From: Pseudomonas kribbensis
Lineage (GTDB): Bacteria; Pseudomonadota; Gammaproteobacteria; Pseudomonadales; Pseudomonadaceae
Reading direction: 5' to 3'
Length of the DNA: 64,000 bases
NCBI RefSeq assembly: GCF_003352185.1
Contig: NZ_CP029608.1
Span: 3,968,001-4,032,000, forward strand
How positions within the stretch are numbered: position 1 is the stretch's first letter; each line of letters begins with the position of its first letter. Below the pieces are notes generated by a model. That model saw nothing but the letters and a program-made list of their open reading frames with translations. It had not been told where the DNA came from and did no database searches. Made by a program: the position numbers and the translations under genes. This document shows, one piece after another, positions 1-8,369 of the stretch.

Positions 1-936
1 GACAAACAGGCCGGGGCGCCATGAGCCTTGCGGGTTTTCCAGGGTGACGCGCACGGTCGCGGTACGGGTCTGTTCACCGAGCAGGCTGCCGACGTAAGCC
101 ACGGTGCCGCTGACTTCAGCATTCAGTTCCGCCGCGCTGACGGTGACGGGTTTGCCCACTTGCACCTTGTTCAAATCCTTCGGTGAAACCCCGAAGGTGA
201 CCCACACCCGCGACAAGTCCGAGAGCGTGAAAGCCGCCGTGGTATCATCGACCACCTCGCCCGGCGTCAGGTGTTTTTCCACCACCACGCCATCGAACGG
301 CGCCCGCAGTTCATAACGATTGCCGCCGGTAGCGACCACGCTGTCGCTGAGGACGCTGATCTTTTGCCGGGCGTTGCTCACGGCAATCTCGGCTTCTTCC
401 AGGGCTTGGCGGGCCTGGAGGAAATCCTGTTCGGCGGAGATCTTGTCCTGCCACAGTTTCTTCTCGCGTTCGAACGTCGTGCGCGCCAGGGCCAGACGGC
501 GTTGTGCGGCCGCCTGTTCGCTGCGCTGATCGGAAATCTGCTGACTGGCGATCACGGCCAGCAACTGACCCTTCTTCACCGACTGCCCGAGATTGACCGA
601 CACCGACTCGACCACCCCCGGTACACGTGGCACCACATGGGCGGTGCGATCCTCGTCGAAGCGCACTTCGCCGGGGAACGGCAAGCCGAGACTGATGCGC
701 TGCGCCTTCGCTTCGGCCAGTTGAATACCCGCCGCCGTGATCTGCTCCGCCGTCAATTCGATGTGTCCTTCTTCGCCATGCTCGCCTTCGGCGGCAGTGC
801 CCTCTTCTGCGTGATCCGCGTGCTCGGAGGCTTCATCGGCATGCGCATCGATGCCCGCGTTGCCCGCCCACATCGACCCGATGCCAATGCCCAGCGCCAA
901 GGTCGCCGCAGCGACCACGATCAGTTTTTTATCCAT
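1..936 (-). CDS. czcB: CzcB-type RND efflux periplasmic adaptor (3' part outside window)
   Basis: Membrane-fusion (HlyD-like) adaptor that would link an inner-membrane RND pump to the outer-membrane channel encoded upstream (CzcC), for export of divalent metals such as Zn, Co or Cd. The start is the ATG at 934-936, behind a GAGGAG-like ribosome site. The protein opens with MDKKLIVVAAATLALGIG, a signal or anchor helix, followed by a His/Glu-rich stretch (about residues 25-50) typical of CzcB/CusB adaptors that handle metal. After it come the lipoyl/coiled-coil and beta-barrel segments of the family. The gene continues past the left edge, so the C-terminus is not visible. Metal specificity is inferred from the family and from the CzcC and two-component neighbours. 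Confidence 0.88.
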   Translation of the reverse strand, partial: MDKKLIVVAAATLALGIGIGSMWAGNAGIDAHADEASEHADHAEEGTAAEGEHGEEGHIELTAEQITAAGIQLAEAKAQRISLGLPFPGEVRFDEDRTAHVVPRVPGVVESVSVNLGQSVKKGQLLAVIASQQISDQRSEQAAAQRRLALARTTFEREKKLWQDKISAEQDFLQARQALEEAEIAVSNARQKISVLSDSVVATGGNRYELRAPFDGVVVEKHLTPGEVVDDTTAAFTLSDLSRVWVTFGVSPKDLNKVQVGKPVTVSAAELNAEVSGTVAYVGSLLGEQTRTATVRVTLENPQGSWRPGLFV

Positions 937-985
937 GGAAACTCCTCTGCGCCGTGCCGTCGCGCAGTGATCAGAAAATTGAAAT

Positions 986-2233
986 TCAACGGTTGATGCC
1001 GAGGTCGCCGAAAATGCGTTCGATACGGACCCGGGCGTCGGTGGCCTCGCTCACCGCCTGGATGTATTGGCTGCGAGCGGCGATCAATGTGCGCTGAGCG
1101 TCGAGCACGTCGAGGAAGCCGAACTTGCCCATTTCGAAACCGCGAGTGGCGCTGTCGACCGCACTTTGCGCGGCGGGCAGGATGGTCCGATCGAACGCCT
1201 GGATTTCACCGTTGGCGGTCTGCCACTGCTCCAAAGTGGTCTGGATTTCCGTGCGCAGACGCAGCTCGGTGGCGTTGCGCAGGTCCCGCGCCTGATCAGC
1301 ACGCCGCGCCGCCGCCAGCACATTGCCCTGATTGCGGTTGAACAACGGGATCGGCATCGACAGCCCGACCACGTTGACCCGCTCGCGCTCGGTTTCGCTG
1401 TACTGACTGCCGATGCTGACGGTGAGATCGGGAATCCGCTGGGACTTCTCCAGTCCAAGCGATGCCTCGCGCTGATCGATCTGCAACCTGGCCAGACGCA
1501 GTTCCGGCGTTTCGTTGAGGCGCTCAAGCAATCGGGTCGGCGGGGGGACGCTTGGCAGGCTTTGAGCAGCGCTTTGCACCGTAGTCGAAGTCGGCAACGG
1601 CGCACCCATGACCTGCGCCAGTTGCTGGTACGCATTGGCCTGATCACGCTCGGCGCGGCTCAGTTCCAGGCGAACCTCAGAGAGCTGTACTTGCGCCCGC
1701 GTGCCTTCCACCGGCGACGACTTGCCCGCCTCGATCCGCCCCTGAGCCACACGCACACCGTGTTCGGCCAGTTGCAGCGACTGACGGCTCAGTTGCAAAC
1801 GTTGCTGCGCAGTTTGCGCACCGTTGAACGCTTGAATGACATCGGCGCGCAACGCGTTGCGCTTGCGCTCCAGCTCGATGCCGGCGGCATCCTGCGCACG
1901 GCTCGCCACATCGATTCGCGCGCCACGCTTGCCGCCTAGCTCGATCGGCTGACTGAGCATCACTGTGGTGGTGCGCGACTGGCGCCGGGTGTCTTCGGCC
2001 TCCCACGAAACCTCGGGATTGGGGATCAGGCCCGCCTGTTTGCGGTCACCTTCGGCAATGCCGATTTCCCACTGCGCAGCGGCCAGATCCGGGTTACCGG
2101 TGAAGGCGGTTTGCAGGGCCTGATCCAGGGTCAGGGTCGATGCACTGGCAAGACCTGTACAGGCCAGCAACAAGAGGCCGCTGGCGGTTTTTTTCAGGCG
2201 TGAGCGCGCCGTCCGTTCTATTAAACCGGGCAA
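986..2233 (-). CDS. czcC: CzcC-type outer membrane efflux channel (TolC/OEP family)
   Basis: Outer-membrane factor of a CzcCBA tripartite metal efflux pump, first gene of the operon with czcB about 50 bp downstream. It has an N-terminal signal segment (LLLLACTGLASAS) and then two OEP repeats rich in Ala, Gln, Arg and Glu, with the usual QPIELGGKRGARIDVA and PIPLFNRNQGNV motifs of CzcC. The length of about 415 aa is normal. A TTG at 2233 has an AAAGGAAG ribosome site 7 nt upstream and is chosen as start. An in-frame TTG at 2254 is possible but lacks a good ribosome site. The inner-membrane pump CzcA should lie left of the window. Confidence 0.87.
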   Translation of the reverse strand: MPGLIERTARSRLKKTASGLLLLACTGLASASTLTLDQALQTAFTGNPDLAAAQWEIGIAEGDRKQAGLIPNPEVSWEAEDTRRQSRTTTVMLSQPIELGGKRGARIDVASRAQDAAGIELERKRNALRADVIQAFNGAQTAQQRLQLSRQSLQLAEHGVRVAQGRIEAGKSSPVEGTRAQVQLSEVRLELSRAERDQANAYQQLAQVMGAPLPTSTTVQSAAQSLPSVPPPTRLLERLNETPELRLARLQIDQREASLGLEKSQRIPDLTVSIGSQYSETERERVNVVGLSMPIPLFNRNQGNVLAAARRADQARDLRNATELRLRTEIQTTLEQWQTANGEIQAFDRTILPAAQSAVDSATRGFEMGKFGFLDVLDAQRTLIAARSQYIQAVSEATDARVRIERIFGDLGINR

Positions 2234-2311
2234 TGGAAGACTTCCTTTAATCAAGAATCTTTGATTGCGCCACGTTAGGGTTTTGAACTTATCGACAAGG
2301 TGACTGAAAAA

Positions 2312-2328
2312 TTACAAATCCGTTATCA
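2312..2328. promoter_or_regulatory. possible response-regulator direct repeat between czcC and czcR
   Basis: In the 2234-2642 divergent intergenic region, TTACAA (2312-2317) and TTATCA (2323-2328) form an imperfect direct repeat with an 11-bp period, the spacing used by OmpR/PhoB-family regulators such as CzcR. This is a weak match and no other clear element was seen in the region. Confidence 0.3.
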
Positions 2329-2642
2329 ACAGTTCATCGAAGTTGTTTTGCTCTAGGATTCCGGATTCGAATGGCGTTGTAGCAACACATGGAAACAAAT
2401 ACTGGTTAGTTATCTGCCGAACAGCACTTGCCGAAATCGATGTCATGAAAAAACCGCTCCATTGCTGCGACAGGCTGTCGCGGATAGCCGGTTTAAAGGG
2501 CTTGAACGTTGACTCTGTAGCCACTACAGCCTTTACCTTGCACGCCATCCAGCAACAGAAACCGTCCGAAAGTCCTTACAAAAACAACAAACTTCCGGGC
2601 CACCTTAATTAAATATCCATTGAATAAAAGTGGTGAAAGATC

Positions 2643-3317
2643 ATGCGAATCCTTGTCGTCGAGGACGAGCTTAAAGCTGCCGAATACTTGCATCAGGGTC
2701 TGACGGAAAGTGGTTATATCGTTGACCATGCCGTTAACGGTGCCGACGGTTTGCACTTGGCGCAACAACAGGTTTATGACCTGATCATTCTGGATGTGAA
2801 TCTGCCGGAGCTCGACGGCTGGAGCGTGCTTGAACAACTGCGTCGCACTCACTCCACCCGGGTGATGATGCTCACCGCACGGGGGCGCCTGGCAGACAAG
2901 ATCCGGGGGCTGGATCTGGGCGCCGACGACTATCTGGTCAAACCCTTCGAGTTTCCGGAACTGTTGGCCCGGGTGCGCACCCTGATGCGTCGCAGCGAAA
3001 ACATCCCGGTACCGCAGGTACTCAAAGTGGCTGATCTGGAACTCGACCCGGGCCGACACCGGGCGTTTCGCGGCACGCAGCGCATCGACCTGACCACCAA
3101 GGAATTCGCTCTGCTGCACCTGCTGATGCGCCAGTCCGGCGAAGTGCTGACCCGCACCCAGATCATCTCGCTGGTGTGGGACATGAACTTCGACTGCGAC
3201 ACCAACGTGGTCGAGGTCTCGATCCGCCGCTTGCGGGCGAAGATCGACGACCCGTTCGACAGCAAGCTGATCCACACCCTGCGCGGTGTCGGCTATGTGC
3301 TGGAGGCGCGGGAATGA
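2643..3317 (+). CDS. czcR: CzcR/CopR-family two-component response regulator
   Basis: DNA-binding response regulator of the OmpR/PhoB family (224 aa). Receiver domain residues 1-115: acidic pocket E7-D8, phospho-acceptor D51 (LIILDVNLP), conserved K100 (LVKPFEF). The C-terminal winged helix is about residues 127-222 ([43 protein letters not shown]). It overlaps the downstream kinase gene by an ATGA, so the pair is translationally coupled. Divergence from czcCB points to control of that efflux operon and to the CzcR/IrlR/CopR branch. The inducing metal cannot be read from sequence. Confidence 0.88.
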   Translation: MRILVVEDELKAAEYLHQGLTESGYIVDHAVNGADGLHLAQQQVYDLIILDVNLPELDGWSVLEQLRRTHSTRVMMLTARGRLADKIRGLDLGADDYLVKPFEFPELLARVRTLMRRSENIPVPQVLKVADLELDPGRHRAFRGTQRIDLTTKEFALLHLLMRQSGEVLTRTQIISLVWDMNFDCDTNVVEVSIRRLRAKIDDPFDSKLIHTLRGVGYVLEARE

Positions 3318-4720
3318 AGCCGGCCAGCCTGTCGCTGCGACTGGGCCTGACCGTCAGCATTCTCGGTGCGTTGCTGGTGGTGTTCCTGGCGATCCTCGCG
3401 TATTTCGCCCTGACCCATGAACTGAACGCGTTGTCCCGTGACAGCCTGGAAAAGAAGATGGCGCAGGTGGAACACAGCCTGTCGCTGTACGTCGATGCCA
3501 ATGAAGTCAGTGGCAAGCCGCACATTCTGCTCGATCAGGTCATGGGGCATGACAACCTGACGCTGACGATTTATGACCGGGGCAATTTGCGCTCGCCGCT
3601 GCTCAAGTCCGGAACAGGATTGACGGACCCACGGATCGAATTGAAAGCGGTGCGGGCGACGACCGATCAACTGACTTACACCGACAGCGCCGATGCTGAA
3701 GGCGCGAAGTTTCTCACTGCCTCGAAGCTGATTCGTCTGAAGGACGGCAGCAACGTGCCGGTACTGTTGTCGATGGACAATGCCCACGACCAGGCGCTAC
3801 TCAGCGCCTACCTGCGCTCGACGCTGATGGCCTTGCCGTTGCTGCTGGTGTTCATCGGTCTGACCGCCTGGGGCGCAGTGCAGCGTGGACTGGCGCCGCT
3901 GCGCGAGTTTCGCAAAGTCGCGGCCCGGGTGACCACACAGGACCTCGACCACCGGCTTTCAGTGGTGAACATGCCTCAGGAACTGAGCGAACTGGCGCAG
4001 GGCATCAACGTGATGCTTGATCGTCTGGACAGCGGCGTGCAGCAGTTGTCGCAGTTCTCCGATGATCTGGCCCACGAACTGCGTACGCCGATCAACAACC
4101 TGATGGGCAAGGCTCAGGTCACGCTGTCGCGGGAGCGCTCGGTCGAGGACTACAAGGACGTGTTGGTGTCGTGCACTGAGGAACTGGAGCGCGTCGCGCG
4201 GATTGTCTCGGACATGCTGTTTCTGGCTCAGGCCAGTCAGCCGATGGCGCACGCATCGTTCGAGCCGATTGCACTGGAAGATGAGGCGTTCAGGGTGACC
4301 GACCTGTTTTCCCTGTCGGCGCAGGAAAAGCAGATTCATCTGAAGGTGGTCGGCAGCGCCCGGGTGTCGGGTGACCGTTTGATGATCCAGCGGGCGATAT
4401 CGAACTTGCTGTCCAATGCCCTGCGCCACTGCCCGCCCGGCAAAACCGTTTCGCTGTTCATTGAACAGTCACCGACACAGGTGGCGCTGCGGGTGAGCAA
4501 TCCCGGCGCGGGTATCGAAGCGCAGCACTTGCCACATCTGTTCGACCGTTTCTACCGGGTCGACAGCAGCCGCACCCGCTCACAGGGCAGCACCGGTCTG
4601 GGGCTGGCCATCGTGCGCTCGATCATGAGCCTGCATTCGGGAACCGCGCAGGTGCAGAGCCGTCCGGGGGCGATGACGGTTTTCAGTCTGGTGTTCCCTG
4701 TTTTTGCAGAAAGGCACTAA
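3314..4720 (+). CDS. czcS: CzcS/IrlS-family heavy-metal sensor histidine kinase
   Basis: Inner-membrane sensor kinase (468 aa from the ATG at 3314, which overlaps the czcR stop). It has an N-terminal TM helix (about 10-32), a periplasmic sensor region, a second TM helix ([19 protein letters not shown]), HAMP, and the HisKA box [15 protein letters not shown] with the phosphorylated His. A HATPase_c domain follows, with N-box [15 protein letters not shown], the G-boxes GAGIE and [13 protein letters not shown]. It should phosphorylate the upstream regulator in response to periplasmic metal. A longer reading frame starting inside czcR is not a credible start. Confidence 0.88.
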   Translation: MKPASLSLRLGLTVSILGALLVVFLAILAYFALTHELNALSRDSLEKKMAQVEHSLSLYVDANEVSGKPHILLDQVMGHDNLTLTIYDRGNLRSPLLKSGTGLTDPRIELKAVRATTDQLTYTDSADAEGAKFLTASKLIRLKDGSNVPVLLSMDNAHDQALLSAYLRSTLMALPLLLVFIGLTAWGAVQRGLAPLREFRKVAARVTTQDLDHRLSVVNMPQELSELAQGINVMLDRLDSGVQQLSQFSDDLAHELRTPINNLMGKAQVTLSRERSVEDYKDVLVSCTEELERVARIVSDMLFLAQASQPMAHASFEPIALEDEAFRVTDLFSLSAQEKQIHLKVVGSARVSGDRLMIQRAISNLLSNALRHCPPGKTVSLFIEQSPTQVALRVSNPGAGIEAQHLPHLFDRFYRVDSSRTRSQGSTGLGLAIVRSIMSLHSGTAQVQSRPGAMTVFSLVFPVFAERH

Positions 4721-4735
4721 AACCTTCCAACAAAT

Positions 4736-4780
4736 TTGTGCGGTGTTTTCTCAATCTTCGTCAGAAAAATCACCGCACAA
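4736..4780. repeat. inverted repeat downstream of czcS
   Basis: Arms TTGTGCGGTG (4736-4745) and CACCGCACAA (4771-4780) are perfectly complementary and are extended inward by TTTTC/GAAAA. The element lies 16 bp after the czcS stop. It could be a transcript-end hairpin (there is no strong T-run) or a binding site. The rest of 4721-5020 is comparatively AT-rich and shows no credible gene. Confidence 0.5.
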
Positions 4781-5024
4781 GTGCGCCATACCTCCATGCA
4801 AATCCTTCAGTGCGATATTGCGTCAGTCTCACGATGAAGCGTCTGACAAGGACAGGGAAAAACTTCGCAGACGATTGGTTCCTGATCGTTTCGTTCGCCT
4901 TCTTGCACGCAGTTCCCTCCCCTCTAAAACTAGCCTTTGCTTTGATCCTGACGCGTCTATTCAAGATTTATCAGTACGTATTTCGGCGCGGGTAAATACC
5001 GCGAACGGAAACGTCTGGATATTT

Positions 5025-5053
5025 TTGACCCGCTCGTCACTGCCCTCTTAGAT
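5025..5053 (+). promoter_or_regulatory. sigma-70 promoter of the peptide/YcaO operon
   Basis: TTGACC (5025-5030), 17-nt spacer, TTAGAT (5048-5053). Transcription would start near 5060, leaving a leader of about 45 nt before the precursor gene, which has an AAGGAG ribosome site at 5092-5097. Confidence 0.6.
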
Positions 5054-5104
5054 TCGGCTCGTGCTTGCAACAGCACACTCAAACGACAACCAAGGAGAAA
5101 CCTC

Positions 5105-5233
5105 ATGGGCTACATGGGCAGCTGGAACGCCAACCAGATCGATGAACTCGACGAACAGGAAACTCCTTCGGCCGAGCAGATCGAAGCACTGCAACTGACC
5201 GAAGAAGAACAGGCGGAACTGAACGCCGAGTGA
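5105..5233 (+). CDS. small acidic peptide, candidate RiPP precursor
   Basis: A 42-residue ORF with a strong ribosome site (AAGGAG, 7 nt before ATG) just upstream of a YcaO gene. It begins MGYMGSWNANQ and continues as an extremely acidic, probably helical stretch. There are 12 Asp/Glu and no Lys, Arg, His or Cys in the whole peptide, which ends LTEEEQAELNAE. The only hydroxyl residues are S6, T20, S22 and T32. Lack of Cys and a polar, helix-prone C-terminus argue against a usual thiazole precursor. An N-terminal core (around GYMGSWN) followed by a C-terminal recognition follower, as in bottromycin precursors, is one possible arrangement. Precursor status is inferred from size, expression signals and neighbours. 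I do not recognise the sequence. Confidence 0.75.
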   Translation: MGYMGSWNANQIDELDEQETPSAEQIEALQLTEEEQAELNAE

Positions 5234-5238
5234 CAAGA

Positions 5239-5265
5239 CCCGCGAGGGCCGCGCGCCCTCGCGGG
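5239..5265 (+). terminator. hairpin between precursor and YcaO genes (partial terminator/stabiliser)
   Basis: A perfect 11-bp GC-rich stem, CCCGCGAGGGC (5239-5249) against GCCCTCGCGGG (5255-5265), with a 5-nt loop, begins 5 bp after the peptide stop codon. Only a short CTTTC follows, so read-through is expected. Such hairpins commonly give many precursor transcripts per enzyme transcript. The YcaO ribosome site lies just behind it (5272-5278). Confidence 0.7.
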
Positions 5266-5283
5266 CTTTCCAGGAAGGTACCC

Positions 5284-6504
5284 ATGGACAAGACAAGGAT
5301 GGCCGAGCGTGAGCTGACGGCCGAACAGGCAGAGCGACGTATCCAGACCGAACTTTCACGCCTCGGCCTCACGCCGGTAACCCGTACACTCGGCAGCAAG
5401 GTGGTCGCCGTTCAGGCGAGTCTTCACGGCAGCGACAATCGCCATGCCCGTGGCGGCGGCAAGGGTTATGCGGATCAGGCACACCTGGGCGCGCTGTATG
5501 AAGCCCTCGAACATTATTGGACGGATGAACGCTTCGCGACCGATGTTCACCACGAGACGGAGCACTATTTCAAAGACTCGCCGATCTTTGCCGATGACTC
5601 GCTTCTGCAGAGGCTCTGTCAGCAAAACGTGCGCATCCCCTGCAGGACCTACGTCTGTCCGCCGTGGCATGAGCGGTTTTCCTATCCGCTTGCGCTGACC
5701 TCGCCCAACGGCTCACGTCAGCACTCGTTAACGGGCACGGCCGACTGCCGCGTGGTGCGACGCTACGCCAGCAACAGCGGCACCGCCATTGGCGCCACTT
5801 ACAGCGAAGCGATGCTGCACGCCGCCAACGAATGCATCGAACGCGATGCGGTGTCGTTATTTCTGCTCAACCATTTCTATTACGAAAATCACCCGCCCCT
5901 GCGACGGGTAGCCCGCCTCAGTGACGGCGACGACCTCGGACGTCTGTGGACCGATGCCGAACAGGAAATCGGCGGAGAAATCGTGCTGGCGGATATCAGC
6001 AGCGAATTCAAGGCACGAACCTTTCTGGCCTTCACGACTGAACCGGGGCCTCATCCACAGGTTTACGGCAGTGGCTGTTCACTCGACCCACGTCACGCCG
6101 CATGGCGTGCGCTCAGTGAACTGGTGCAATTGCAATTGAATGCCGCCGAGCCCGAATACCACCAGACGCTGACCAATGCACTGCGCAACCTGCAGCCCTT
6201 CCCGCGCCTGCTGCGCTGCGCGCAATTTGATCCGCAGATGCTGTTGCATCGCTGCCCGCAACACGAAGTAGCGCTGCCCGGCGTCAGTGAGGACATGTCC
6301 GTGGACGATCAACTCAACTTGCTGACTCAAGACCTGCAAAGCCATGGCCGTACGCTGGGCGCTTCGATCCTGCAGCAAACCGGGCTCGGCACAACCCTGC
6401 TCAACGTGGTGATTCCCGGACTGGAGAGGTTTTTCGTGGTCTCCAGCGGCAACGTTGTCATCCCGCAGGCCCGGGGTCGTACTCTGGATAGAGCCGCTCC
6501 ATGA
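5284..6504 (+). CDS. YcaO-domain protein, candidate peptide cyclodehydratase/amidine-forming enzyme
   Basis: A 406-aa YcaO-family enzyme. YcaO proteins use ATP to phosphorylate a peptide backbone amide, giving azolines, thioamides or macroamidines. Family features seen: GGGKG near residue 60, the ALYEALEHY helix with ATP/Mg-type glutamates E73 and E76, and the second site ATYSEAMLHAANECIERDA with E183 and E186. The C-terminus (ending RTLDRAAP) lacks the PxPxP tail of azoline-forming YcaOs. No E1-like, Ocin-ThiF, TfuA or flavin dehydrogenase partner is adjacent, so it is either a stand-alone YcaO or partner-independent. ATG 5284 is chosen for AGGAAGG 5 nt upstream; a GTG at 5230 overlapping the peptide stop is less likely. 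The stop overlaps the next start (ATGA). Confidence 0.85.
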   Translation: MDKTRMAERELTAEQAERRIQTELSRLGLTPVTRTLGSKVVAVQASLHGSDNRHARGGGKGYADQAHLGALYEALEHYWTDERFATDVHHETEHYFKDSPIFADDSLLQRLCQQNVRIPCRTYVCPPWHERFSYPLALTSPNGSRQHSLTGTADCRVVRRYASNSGTAIGATYSEAMLHAANECIERDAVSLFLLNHFYYENHPPLRRVARLSDGDDLGRLWTDAEQEIGGEIVLADISSEFKARTFLAFTTEPGPHPQVYGSGCSLDPRHAAWRALSELVQLQLNAAEPEYHQTLTNALRNLQPFPRLLRCAQFDPQMLLHRCPQHEVALPGVSEDMSVDDQLNLLTQDLQSHGRTLGASILQQTGLGTTLLNVVIPGLERFFVVSSGNVVIPQARGRTLDRAAP

Positions 6505-7451
6505 ACCGACTCGATCGCTCCCGGGAACTGGCATTGGCCAGTACCATGCACCTTCACATCGACGAGAAAGGTACTGTCGGCCATTACCTCGAACCGCCAG
6601 GCAGCGGACTGCATCATGTGTTTTTCCTGCGGGTGAATGGCGAGGTCTGGGTCGGCCGCAAGCGCCTGCAACGTGACCGGCATTTTCGATGGCACGCCAG
6701 CAGCGTGCTCAAACCCTGCATGTTGCTGGGTCCGCATCTCCACTCACTATGGGGGGATGAAGGTTTGTCGATCGGCTATCGGACGGCCTCTGTCGAACAG
6801 AAAGCGCAGACCTTTGAACGAGCATTACGCCTGCCTGACAGCGAGATTCTGTTCCCGTTTCCGATAGTTGACGCGGCAGGACGGGAAGTGGTCTGTCCGG
6901 CTGATTTCTGGCAATGCAGCGAATCACTGGCCGAACAATTGAACAACGATGAACAACACCTGCGCGAACAGTGCGCGGGGCTGCTCCAGGCAATCACCGA
7001 AACCGGCGCGTTGATCTACGACCCGGCCTGTTCGACGGGCGAATTCATTGCCCACCTCGCCCGCGCCCTGCCCGACTGCCTGTGCCTGGGGAGTGATCGC
7101 TCAGCCTCGATGATCGAACACGCCCGACAAGTTCATGGGAGCACGTCTGTCGAGTTTCGTTTGCTCGATGCGAGTGACGCCTTTGATGCCGGAATTCACT
7201 GCGATGTACTGATCCTGCGCTTCCTCAACGCCGAAGTCTTGACCCGCCGTGAAGCCCGGACCGCATTCGAATCACTCATCCGGTGCGTCAAACCTGGAGG
7301 CACCCTCCTCGTTTTCGGTCACACCCCGGTGCTGATCCCTGTCGTCTGGCTCGCCGCCGCCCACAACCTGCAACTGGAATCCACCGTCGCGGCACGTCCG
7401 GGACAAATGGAACTGTTCCAGTTCTATCGCCTGAAGGTCGCAACCGCATGA
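6501..7451 (+). CDS. class I SAM-dependent methyltransferase of the YcaO cluster
   Basis: 316 aa. The C-terminal half is a Rossmann-fold methyltransferase: motif I IYDPACSTGEF (about residue 170), the acidic post-motif CLGSDRSASMIEHAR, a motif IV-like CDVLILRFLNAEVL, and CVKPGGTLLVFGH. The N-terminal 150 residues match nothing I recognise; they contain a beta-rich, His-containing segment and may bind the peptide. The start overlaps the YcaO stop and the end overlaps the hydrolase start (both ATGA), so the three enzymes are translationally coupled. A role in methylating the modified peptide is inferred from context only. Confidence 0.78.
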   Translation: MNRLDRSRELALASTMHLHIDEKGTVGHYLEPPGSGLHHVFFLRVNGEVWVGRKRLQRDRHFRWHASSVLKPCMLLGPHLHSLWGDEGLSIGYRTASVEQKAQTFERALRLPDSEILFPFPIVDAAGREVVCPADFWQCSESLAEQLNNDEQHLREQCAGLLQAITETGALIYDPACSTGEFIAHLARALPDCLCLGSDRSASMIEHARQVHGSTSVEFRLLDASDAFDAGIHCDVLILRFLNAEVLTRREARTAFESLIRCVKPGGTLLVFGHTPVLIPVVWLAAAHNLQLESTVAARPGQMELFQFYRLKVATA

Positions 7452-8326
7452 CGTTCTCCCTGCAAGGCAGAGGCTTTTACCCGACCGACGACGGTCATCA
7501 ACTCTATTGGGAACGGCATGGGATCACGGGAGGCGAACCGGTGTTTTTCCTGCATGGAGGCCCCGGCGGGCGAATCAGCCGCCATCACCTGGAATTCTTC
7601 GACCTGCGCCGTTTCGACATCATCCTGTTTGACCAACGCGGTTGCGGGCGCTCGACGCCTTACGGCGAATTGCGCGACAACACCACAGGCCTGTGTGTCG
7701 AAGACATCGATGCTCTGCGCCAGCATTTCGGCTTCGAAAAGATCAGTGTGCTCGGCGTTTCGTGGGGCAGTTGGCTGGCAATCCAGTACCAGCAGCGCTA
7801 TCCCCAGCACCTGCTGAAAACCACGCTGGTTTCGGTTTTCGTACCTTTTACAGCCAATGTCCGGGCGTACGACCGGGCACTCAATGAGGGGCCGGCACAA
7901 CTGCCGCAAACCGTGTCACGCCATCGCGCCAGGGACATCTTCCGGATACTCGGCGAAGGCTGCCCGTTGCAACAGCGCGTCGCCGCCATCGAATGGTTGA
8001 ATGCTGTTCTGCGCCGCACGGGCCAGACGGTTTGCCCCGGCACACTGGAGAGTTTCGTCGATCAGGAAGCGGTGCTCGCCATCCGTCTGGAATTGCATTA
8101 CCACCTTCAAGGCTATTTCTTCCAGCCAAGGGACCAGAAGCTGACCCTCGACGACAACACCCTGCTGATCCAGGGCATTCGGGATACCTTCGGCATGGCC
8201 AGCGTGCGCTGGCTCAGACAACGCATGAACATTCACTGCCGTTTGCTGCATGCCGGGCACAACGCCTTCGAAAGCGCCATCCTCAAAACCGTGCGCCGGG
8301 CGGTGAAACGTGAAATCGAGAGCTGA
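7448..8326 (+). CDS. alpha/beta hydrolase, proline iminopeptidase-like, of the YcaO cluster
   Basis: 292 aa, related to prolyl aminopeptidases (S33). Oxyanion motif HGGPGG (about 36-41), DQRGCGRSTPY, nucleophile elbow GVSWGS with S105, acid D246 in QGIRD, and H271 in HAGHNAF: a complete catalytic triad. It is slightly shorter than true proline iminopeptidases. It could trim residues from the modified peptide or, like the bottromycin alpha/beta hydrolase BotH, act on the peptide without proteolysis. Last gene of the coupled operon, followed by a terminator. Confidence 0.82.
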   Translation: MTFSLQGRGFYPTDDGHQLYWERHGITGGEPVFFLHGGPGGRISRHHLEFFDLRRFDIILFDQRGCGRSTPYGELRDNTTGLCVEDIDALRQHFGFEKISVLGVSWGSWLAIQYQQRYPQHLLKTTLVSVFVPFTANVRAYDRALNEGPAQLPQTVSRHRARDIFRILGEGCPLQQRVAAIEWLNAVLRRTGQTVCPGTLESFVDQEAVLAIRLELHYHLQGYFFQPRDQKLTLDDNTLLIQGIRDTFGMASVRWLRQRMNIHCRLLHAGHNAFESAILKTVRRAVKREIES

Positions 8327-8330
8327 AAAA

Positions 8331-8352
8331 AACGGCACCCGAAGGTGCCGTT
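8331..8352. terminator. bidirectional terminator between the YcaO operon and the ABC importer
   Basis: Stem AACGGCACC (8331-8339) / GGTGCCGTT (8344-8352) with loop CGAA. An A-tract before it (8325-8330) gives a U-tract on the minus transcript, so it ends the importer operon and probably also the plus-strand operon. Confidence 0.8.
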
Positions 8353-8369
8353 CTGTTCCCCCAAAACGC

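Noticed and set aside
2312..2548. 78-aa minus-strand frame in the czcC-czcR gap
   Set aside because: No ribosome site and no recognisable sequence; the region is better explained as regulatory DNA.
4704..5051. 115-aa and 85-aa frames between czcS and the small peptide
   Set aside because: No ribosome site, no hydrophobic or domain pattern, and they run through the inverted repeat and the promoter of the next operon.
5230..5283. Upstream GTG start for the YcaO gene overlapping the peptide stop
   Set aside because: It would translate through the 11-bp hairpin and has no ribosome site, while ATG 5284 has AGGAAGG at ideal spacing.
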